In this document: one piece after another, positions 59,008-64,000 of the stretch | Layout: each line of letters opens with the position of its first letter | Numbering within the stretch: the first letter of the stretch is position 1 | Source: Paraburkholderia hiiakae | GTDB lineage: Bacteria > Pseudomonadota > Gammaproteobacteria > Burkholderiales > Burkholderiaceae | DNA length: 64,000 nt | NCBI RefSeq assembly: GCF_904848665.1 | Contig: NZ_CAJHCQ010000019.1 | Span: 1 to 64,000 of the forward strand | Direction: 5' to 3' | The notes under the pieces: model-generated | The model's input: only the letters and a program-made list of their open reading frames with translations | Database searches by the model: none | What the model was told of the DNA's origin: nothing | Translations under genes and position numbers: made by a program

Positions 59008-60270
59008 ATGCGCAGCAGCAATCTAACCGTCCGCACGGAGCGCAAGCCGTTTGAGCTGCCGCGCTACGACGAAATCGCCCTTGTTTTACAGGGCGGCGGT
59101 GCGCTCGGGTCCTATCAGGCCGGCGTGTTCGAAGGGCTCGCGCAGGCTGGCGTCGAGCCACATCGCATCGCGGGCGTGTCGATCGGCGCGCTCAACACGG
59201 CGATTATCGCGGGCAATGAGCCTGCGCAACGCGTGGAAGCGTTGCGCGGCTTCTGGGAGTCGATCTGCCATCCGCTCGACTGGCTCGGCAACCTCAGCGC
59301 CCTTGCGATGCCGATGTTCAGCCATCAGGAACTGTCGCGCCGGTGGGCAAGCATGTGGGCCGCAGGCCGCGCGCTCACTGAAGGCCAGCCTGGTTTTTTC
59401 GCACCGCGCCGCCCGCTGCCCATCGCGGGCTGGCACAAGGCGACGCCGAATACGGTGAGCTACTACGACACCGCCGCACTGAAATCGACGCTGCAACGTT
59501 TCGCCGATTTCGACCGGATCAACGATGGTCCAATCCGTGTGGCCGTGGGCGCCGTGAACGTGCGCAGCGGCAATCTCGTGTATTTCGACAACGCGAAAAT
59601 GCGGCTCGAGCCGGAGCATTTCATGGCATCTGGCGCGCTGCCGCCCGGCTTTCCGGCCGTGGAAATCGACGGCGAGTATTACTGGGACGGTGGCCTCGTG
59701 TCGAATACACCGCTCACGGAGGTGCTGCGTGACGCGGACCATAAGGACACGCTCGTATTCCAGGTCGATCTATGGAGCGCGAGCGGCAACGTACCCGCCG
59801 ATTTCATGGACGTGGCCGAACGAGCCAAGGACATTCAATATTCGAGCCGCACGCGCGCCATCACCAACATGCTTGCCGATCGGCAAAAGCATGCACGGTT
59901 TATCAAGGAACTCCTCGAGCATGTCCCCGCCGAGGCACGCCGCAGCGATCCCCTCTTCCGGCTCGCCGAGAACGTGGCCGACGGTTCGTCGATCAACGTG
60001 GTCCATCTGATCTACAAGAACAAGCCTTACGAAGGGCATTACAAGGACTACGAATTCAGTGCCGACACCATGAAAGAGCACTGGTCGAGCGGTGTCGAGG
60101 ACATTCGCGCGTCGTTTGCGCATCCGGACTGGTTCGCGATACCGAGCCGCGAGCAAGGCTTCGTCACGCACGACATCCATCGGCGCGCGGGCGAGGTGCC
60201 GGAGTCGGATCGCGCCGAACTGAGCGCTGGCGCGTCGGGGCAGGTGGATCTGACTCGCAAGGTCGCATAG
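59008..60270 (+). CDS. Patatin-like phospholipase
   Basis: This 420-residue patatin protein has the oxyanion Gly-rich loop LQGGGALGSYQAGVFEGLA (28-46), GVSIGALNTAIIAG with the nucleophilic Ser, and the catalytic Asp in YYWDGGLVSNTPL. The C-terminal 150 residues match the DUF3734-type extension often found in these operons (VHLIYKNKPYEGHYKDYEFSADTMKEHW). In PHB-producing bacteria such enzymes are linked to the 3-hydroxybutyrate cycle. AAGGGAG lies upstream of the ATG, 26 nt after bdhA. Physiological substrate unknown. Confidence 0.9.
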   Translation: MRSSNLTVRTERKPFELPRYDEIALVLQGGGALGSYQAGVFEGLAQAGVEPHRIAGVSIGALNTAIIAGNEPAQRVEALRGFWESICHPLDWLGNLSALAMPMFSHQELSRRWASMWAAGRALTEGQPGFFAPRRPLPIAGWHKATPNTVSYYDTAALKSTLQRFADFDRINDGPIRVAVGAVNVRSGNLVYFDNAKMRLEPEHFMASGALPPGFPAVEIDGEYYWDGGLVSNTPLTEVLRDADHKDTLVFQVDLWSASGNVPADFMDVAERAKDIQYSSRTRAITNMLADRQKHARFIKELLEHVPAEARRSDPLFRLAENVADGSSINVVHLIYKNKPYEGHYKDYEFSADTMKEHWSSGVEDIRASFAHPDWFAIPSREQGFVTHDIHRRAGEVPESDRAELSAGASGQVDLTRKVA

Positions 60271-60398
60271 GCGGCAGGCCCGGCAAGTCACAGCGGCCAC
60301 TGTTGCCATTGCGAGCGAGACGCCACACGGCAGGGTCCACCATCGCGCGTGATATCATTCGCGCGCGAACTAAATCGCTCAACCTTATCTACCGCGCC

Positions 60399-60833
60399 AT
60401 GAAGCACCGCCTCGTCTATCTATTGAATGTCGGACAGCGTCGACTGCAACGGTGGTCGCAAATACGCGCGGCCGGTGGCGGCGTGACAGCCGCGCAAGCG
60501 GGGCTGCTGTTCTTTTTGGGCGATCGCAACGGCGCGTTGATGAGCGAGGCCGCTGCTGCGCTGGATCTGGGCGCACCGGGAATGAGTGGTCTCGCTGACC
60601 GGACAGAAAAAGCAGGGTTGATCGAACGTCGTGCTGACGAAAACGATGGCCGGGCGTCGCGCCTGTGGCTGACAGAGGCCGGACGCGCCGCACGCCAGAG
60701 GTCAAAGCTTCGCATGAAGGACTTGAACGCCAGATTGACCGAAGGATTTACGGAAGCGGAAATTGACGTCGTGGCGCGCTGGCTGACCAGCCTGCAGAGC
60801 AAGTTTCCGCTTGCCGAAGACGGCGACGCGTAG
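60399..60833 (+). CDS. MarR-family transcriptional regulator
   Basis: This 144-residue MarR protein has the winged-helix pattern GVTAAQAGLLFFLGDRNGALMSEAAAALDLGAPGMSGLADRTEKAGLIERRADENDGRASRLWLTEAG. It faces the enoyl-CoA hydratase gene from 30 nt away, tail to tail. The promoter of that gene carries a perfect inverted repeat at 61656-61701 which is the best candidate site for this regulator. The start might be a few codons earlier; no in-frame ATG precedes 60399 with a ribosome site. Confidence 0.85.
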   Translation: MKHRLVYLLNVGQRRLQRWSQIRAAGGGVTAAQAGLLFFLGDRNGALMSEAAAALDLGAPGMSGLADRTEKAGLIERRADENDGRASRLWLTEAGRAARQRSKLRMKDLNARLTEGFTEAEIDVVARWLTSLQSKFPLAEDGDA

Positions 60834-60863
60834 CCTGAACCGCAGGCGGCAGCAAGGCATCGA

Positions 60864-61640
60864 CTAGTGCTGGGGAACCCTGGAGAATTCCGGCTTGCGT
60901 TTTTCGGCAAAGGCCGCGAATGCCTCCCTTGCCTCGGCGCTCGTCAGCCGCTCCTGGAACTTCGCACTCTCACTATCCATTTGCGCAACCAGCGTCTGCG
61001 CATTGCGCATGAGCTTTTTCATCGCACTCAGCGAGCCAGCCGGCTTCGCAGCGATTCTTTCTGCCATCCTGCGCGCGTCATCCCGTAACTGACCATTTGC
61101 ACAGACCTTGTTCGCAATGCCCAACGCGACAGCGGATGGCGCGTCGAGCGGTTCGCCCAGCGCAAACATCTCGAAGGCCCTGACGTGGCCGATGCGCAAT
61201 GGAAGCAGCCAGCTGGATGCCGCCTCGGGGACAAGAGCGAGATTAACGAATGGGGTGATCAGTTCTGCGTCTGGTGCGAGCAGAACGTAGTCGCAGTGCA
61301 ATAGCATCGTGGTGCCGATACCGACTGCCTTGCCCTGGACGGCCGCAATGATGGGCACGCTCGACTTCGCCAATGCATGCAAAAAGCGATGTACATGTCG
61401 CTCACTCGGCCCCTTTCCCGATGCCATTGCGGCGAATTCGCCCACGTCGTTGCCCGCGGTAAACATGTCTCCGTCGCCCTGCACCAGTAATACGCGGATA
61501 TTGCTGTCGTGCTCCGCGCTCTCAATGATGTCTGCCAGCGTGCCGTACATCACATTGGTCAATGCATTCTTCTTGTCCGGTCGGGCAAGCGTAATCGTCA
61601 GAATGCCGTCGGCTTGATCGACGTGAATTTCCGCAGTCAT
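60864..61640 (-). CDS. Enoyl-CoA hydratase/isomerase family protein
   Basis: A 258-residue crotonase: TITLARPDKKNALT, MFTAGNDVGEFAAM (oxyanion hole) and AAVQGKAVGIGTTMLLHCDYVLLA. At the second oxyanion/catalytic position it has LVPEAASSWLLP, with a Glu retained. Activity is hydratase, isomerase or a related acyl-CoA reaction. A MarR gene faces it and a long inverted repeat overlaps its promoter, so it is probably repressed in the absence of an acyl-CoA or aromatic ligand. GGAGAGC precedes the ATG at 61640. Confidence 0.9.
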   Translation of the reverse strand: MTAEIHVDQADGILTITLARPDKKNALTNVMYGTLADIIESAEHDSNIRVLLVQGDGDMFTAGNDVGEFAAMASGKGPSERHVHRFLHALAKSSVPIIAAVQGKAVGIGTTMLLHCDYVLLAPDAELITPFVNLALVPEAASSWLLPLRIGHVRAFEMFALGEPLDAPSAVALGIANKVCANGQLRDDARRMAERIAAKPAGSLSAMKKLMRNAQTLVAQMDSESAKFQERLTSAEAREAFAAFAEKRKPEFSRVPQH

Positions 61641-61655
61641 AGTGCTCTCCTTGAA

Positions 61656-61701
61656 TTTACTTTGCATGCGAATTATATAGATAGTTCGCATGCAAAGTAA
61701 A
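61656..61701 (-). promoter_or_regulatory. 17-bp perfect inverted repeat in the enoyl-CoA hydratase promoter
   Basis: Arms TTTACTTTGCATGCGAA (61656-61672) and TTCGCATGCAAAGTAAA (61685-61701) are perfect complements, spaced by 12 AT-rich bases that resemble a -10 box. Each arm holds GCATGC, itself palindromic. The layout matches two tandem MarR dimer sites over a promoter, beginning 16 nt before the start codon. Confidence 0.8.
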
Positions 61702-61912
61702 CCTTGGGACTCGAAGTAAAGCGCGGTTCCAAGGGCACAATAGTCACGCTCGACATGTTTGTAGACGTATCAACTTCATTCGATTGACAAGAGACCACGC
61801 TGCCAAAAATCTAGAGTGGTGCCTCAATGTGCGCCGCCAGGTCGCAGGCCTCGAGCCGATGACATCCTATCCTTGCAGTTGCCCCCAGAACCCATTGCAC
61901 AGGAGCCGCAGC

Positions 61913-62374
61913 GTGGACAACATCAAGCCCTTTCGCCCAGGATCGAGGGCGGTGCCGTCCTTCCACCTCGCGCACGTTCGCTCCCTGATTAGGTGTCCTG
62001 GCACGGGTGGCGATGCGATCGATCCGGCTCCGAATCATGCGGAACGCACCTGCGAGAATCGCGTGGCCGGTCAAGTGACCGTTCTCCTGCCTGGTGGAAG
62101 AGTAAGCCGCGCTCTTGCCTTCGAATCCCCGGCCCGCGATGTCGTCCCTTCGCACCGCCTCGCCCACGGTGTCCTGAATGGGTTCACGTATTGGTTTCGA
62201 TGTTCCGACGCACCGGGAGTGCGTGACGATTCGCCCTGTTTTCGGGCGTATTTCGATCGCGAGGGAGCGTGGTTTTTCTTCTACACCCAGGACTGCGCGC
62301 TGCCGTTCGGGGCCGAGGTCAGCTTCTCCGGGAACACGCATCGGGCGACGTGGAGCGTCGCGAGTGCCGCCTGA
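61913..62374 (+). CDS. Hypothetical protein, 153 residues
   Basis: I do not recognise this protein. Its C-terminal half is compositionally normal (YWFRCSDAPGVRDDSPCFRAYFDREGAWFFFYTQDCALPFGAEVSFSG) with several cysteines and aromatics suggesting a small folded domain. AGGAG seven bases before a GTG at 61913 is the best start; an ATG 43 codons earlier has none. A competing minus-strand frame (61811-62341) looks like a shadow. Confidence 0.45.
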   Translation: MDNIKPFRPGSRAVPSFHLAHVRSLIRCPGTGGDAIDPAPNHAERTCENRVAGQVTVLLPGGRVSRALAFESPARDVVPSHRLAHGVLNGFTYWFRCSDAPGVRDDSPCFRAYFDREGAWFFFYTQDCALPFGAEVSFSGNTHRATWSVASAA

Positions 62375-62518
62375 GGTCTGGAAGTGACCAGGCCGACTAG
62401 CGCCGCTTCGTCGGCGCCCGCTTCAGGGTTTTCCTTAACGTCGGACACGGCAACATTGCCAATGGTTGGCCAACGACGGACGTGCTAGGCTTTTCTCCAA
62501 ACAACTTCGGAGACAGCA

Positions 62519-62896
62519 ATGCCGTTCATCTGCGAAAACGTTGAATGTCGAGCCGTGCTGGCGCGCGGGCAGGTCAGATCCACGCACGAGGACGCGGGGT
62601 GGTGCTTCTACTGCCCGGACTGCCAGGCCAGGAACGAGTTGAAAGATATCGGCGCACCCGGCGGTCCTGTCGAGTTGGTTCAGCCAGAAAGATCCGGGCC
62701 GCCGCACAAGATCATTGCAAGGGCTCGACCCTTGGAGGACGGCAGGTACGCAGCGCAATTGCGCGTCCAGCGAGCGCTCGCGACAAAAGGTACATACGCG
62801 GTCGAAGAGCGCTGGGAGCAGCTCGGTGTATTTCTCGACGCGCAAGAGGCCGTAGCGCATGCGCGTTCTTTTGCAACCGATCTGCTGAAAGCCTGA
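62519..62896 (+). CDS. Small protein with N-terminal Cys4 metal-binding motif
   Basis: A 125-residue protein with CENVEC near the start and CFYCPDC after 20 residues, a spaced Cys pattern suggesting zinc binding. The C-terminal part (ATKGTYAVEERWEQLGVFLDAQEAVAHARSFATDLL) is helical. GGAGAC precedes the ATG. No named family; possibly a regulator or adaptor. Confidence 0.72.
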   Translation: MPFICENVECRAVLARGQVRSTHEDAGWCFYCPDCQARNELKDIGAPGGPVELVQPERSGPPHKIIARARPLEDGRYAAQLRVQRALATKGTYAVEERWEQLGVFLDAQEAVAHARSFATDLLKA

Positions 62897-62980
62897 TCGT
62901 CCGCGCTCCGCTGAATCGCGCTGTGCTTTTCAATGCGCGGATTTACGGCTGACCTACGGTCGTCGATCCGCGCGACAGCC

Positions 62981-64000
62981 TCAACGCGAAGCCACCGTGC
63001 GAACCGCACCGGATTTCGGCACGACGACCTCATCTTCCGCTTCGAGCGGCGCCTGCAAATCCCGTTCGTCCAATTCCCAAACGACAAGTTTGGGCGGTGT
63101 CTGGGCATACGCCGCGCTTGTGAAATACGCGCGCGCCGAGCCGCCAAACTTGCCACCTTCGCGCGCGAAATTCCCGACGCCCCGCCCTAACGCCAACGCC
63201 AGTTGCGGCACGAAATCGGACGTCGTCGAATACGATGTGCCGATCACCGCGATAGTCGGCAGATCGGCATCGCCGAACAGATCGTCGGCCGACGAAGCCG
63301 CCTGGGCCACGTGAAGGTAATCCCGGCCGGTCACGATCTCCGCCCTCGGTTGCCAGGACACCGGCAACGCATCGAGGCCGGCCAGCCGCACGAGATCGCC
63401 GGGCCGACGCTGGGCCGGCTTGTCGGCGACGCGGTAGCCGGGCTGGCTCGAAACGCTTGAATCCAGCGGCTCGCCCATCGCCCGAATGCGCTGCGCGAGC
63501 GCCCCCGCCGCAGCGCCCGCGCCGGCCTGGGTCCAGTGTGTGTCGGTCCGAAAGAACGCGTCGCCCGGCACGCCACGCAGCGCTGAACCGAGATCCACCA
63601 CCGGCACGCCTTCGGCGACCAGACGCGATGTCCAGTCATGCAGACGCGCACTCAACGATGCAGGGCGATAAAGCCCGCACAGATGTTGCGGTTCGATGCG
63701 CGACTTGTCGGGCACCACGGCGACGAGCAACGCAATACCGTGACTCGTCAGTTCACGCTGGACGGCGGCAACCGTCGCGGCGCGCGTCGCGAGATGGCGC
63801 TCGCCGCCGGCGTATACGTTCAGTTCGTCGCGCAGGAACAGCCAGCCGGGACAGCCCTGCCGCACACGCGGGCCCAGATCGCCCAGCGTCAGCCAACCCA
63901 GCGCGCGCTGCAGGCTTGCGGCGTCTGCCGCGATCGGCGTATCGGCCATGCGGCTGGCGAGTTCTTTCGATACGGTGCCGTCCAGCATGCCGGCACGCGT
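62981..64000 (-). CDS. AlgJ/AlgX-like SGNH-type acetyltransferase, 5' partial
   Basis: At least 335 residues; the frame stays open to the window edge, so the start is probably outside. Motifs are GWLFLRDELNVYAGG near the N-terminus, FFRTDTHWTQAGAG (D-x-H-W pair), the nucleophile VIGTSYSTTSDFV, and LVVWELDERDL at the end. These match periplasmic acetyltransferases of alginate and cellulose acetylation (AlgJ/AlgX/WssI). The polysaccharide cluster it belongs to should lie to the right of the window. Confidence 0.85.
   Translation of the reverse strand, partial: TRAGMLDGTVSKELASRMADTPIAADAASLQRALGWLTLGDLGPRVRQGCPGWLFLRDELNVYAGGERHLATRAATVAAVQRELTSHGIALLVAVVPDKSRIEPQHLCGLYRPASLSARLHDWTSRLVAEGVPVVDLGSALRGVPGDAFFRTDTHWTQAGAGAAAGALAQRIRAMGEPLDSSVSSQPGYRVADKPAQRRPGDLVRLAGLDALPVSWQPRAEIVTGRDYLHVAQAASSADDLFGDADLPTIAVIGTSYSTTSDFVPQLALALGRGVGNFAREGGKFGGSARAYFTSAAYAQTPPKLVVWELDERDLQAPLEAEDEVVVPKSGAVRTVASR

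Noticed and set aside
61811..62341. 176-codon minus-strand frame opposite the 153-residue gene
   Set aside because: No ribosome site or domain; the + strand frame has a better start and composition, though both are weak.
1..64000. Search by eye for tRNA, rRNA, CRISPR arrays, insertion sequences and prophage genes
   Set aside because: None found; no transposase, integrase or repeated spacer pattern is visible.

Overview
The window reads as chromosomal DNA from a GC-rich betaproteobacterium of the Burkholderiaceae, most likely Paraburkholderia or a close relative. This rests on codon use, on a class of isocitrate lyase shared with Pseudomonas and Burkholderia, on a RcoM-type CO sensor first described in B. 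xenovorans, and on the many LysR-controlled catabolic genes. I see no tRNA, rRNA, insertion sequence, prophage or CRISPR array. The genus is an inference, not a database result.

Region by region: (1) 0.2-2.4 kb: a small exported protein, then a Ni/Co-type metal efflux operon (RcnR/DmeR-like repressor, DmeF-like CDF pump, DUF1289 protein) with a G-tract operator. (2) 2.8-5.8 kb: isocitrate lyase and an M20-type amidohydrolase. (3) 5.8-15.2 kb: an aerobic carbon monoxide dehydrogenase operon (coxM-S-L-G-D-E-F plus a MobA-like cytidylyltransferase). Its large subunit has the form I AYRCSFR loop, and it is divergent from rcoM, whose His74/Cys94/Met104 haem ligands are all present. (4) 15.3-24.8 kb: a lipoprotein, an acyl-CoA ligase, a GNAT enzyme, an AttEFGH-like ABC export set with a lipocalin-like partner, bacterioferritin and an SRPBCC protein. 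(5) 25-33.2 kb: a NodZ-like glycosyltransferase, a DUF2252 protein, LysR/GST, a three-domain redox fusion, and a pcaD-like hydrolase with a divergent LysR.

(6) 33.2-41.4 kb is the most unusual part. A sigma-54 enhancer-binding protein lies at one end. A tight five-gene operon on the opposite strand starts from a near-consensus sigma-54 promoter at the other end. The operon encodes two paralogous acidic, glycine-zipper proteins with a shared C-terminal W-x-RRG motif, a HExxH putative metallopeptidase, a 588-residue protein of unknown family, and a PLP-dependent BioF/KBL-fold enzyme. I cannot assign this set to any described system. It looks like production and processing of an unusual small protein pair.

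(7) 41.4-50.8 kb: a GST, then an eight-gene catabolic cluster of unknown substrate (SDR, NTF2-like, MaoC, flavin reductase, two alpha/beta hydrolases, enoyl-CoA hydratase) bracketed by two similar LysR genes. (8) 50.9-55.3 kb: three small unknown genes, then a convergent NarL-type response regulator and hybrid histidine kinase. (9) 55.4-61.7 kb: an MFS transporter, an acetoacetate decarboxylase / 3-hydroxybutyrate dehydrogenase / patatin operon typical of ketone-body and PHB metabolism, and a MarR regulator facing an enoyl-CoA hydratase whose promoter holds a perfect 17-bp inverted repeat. (10) 61.9-64 kb: two small unknown genes and an AlgJ/AlgX-like acetyltransferase cut by the window edge.
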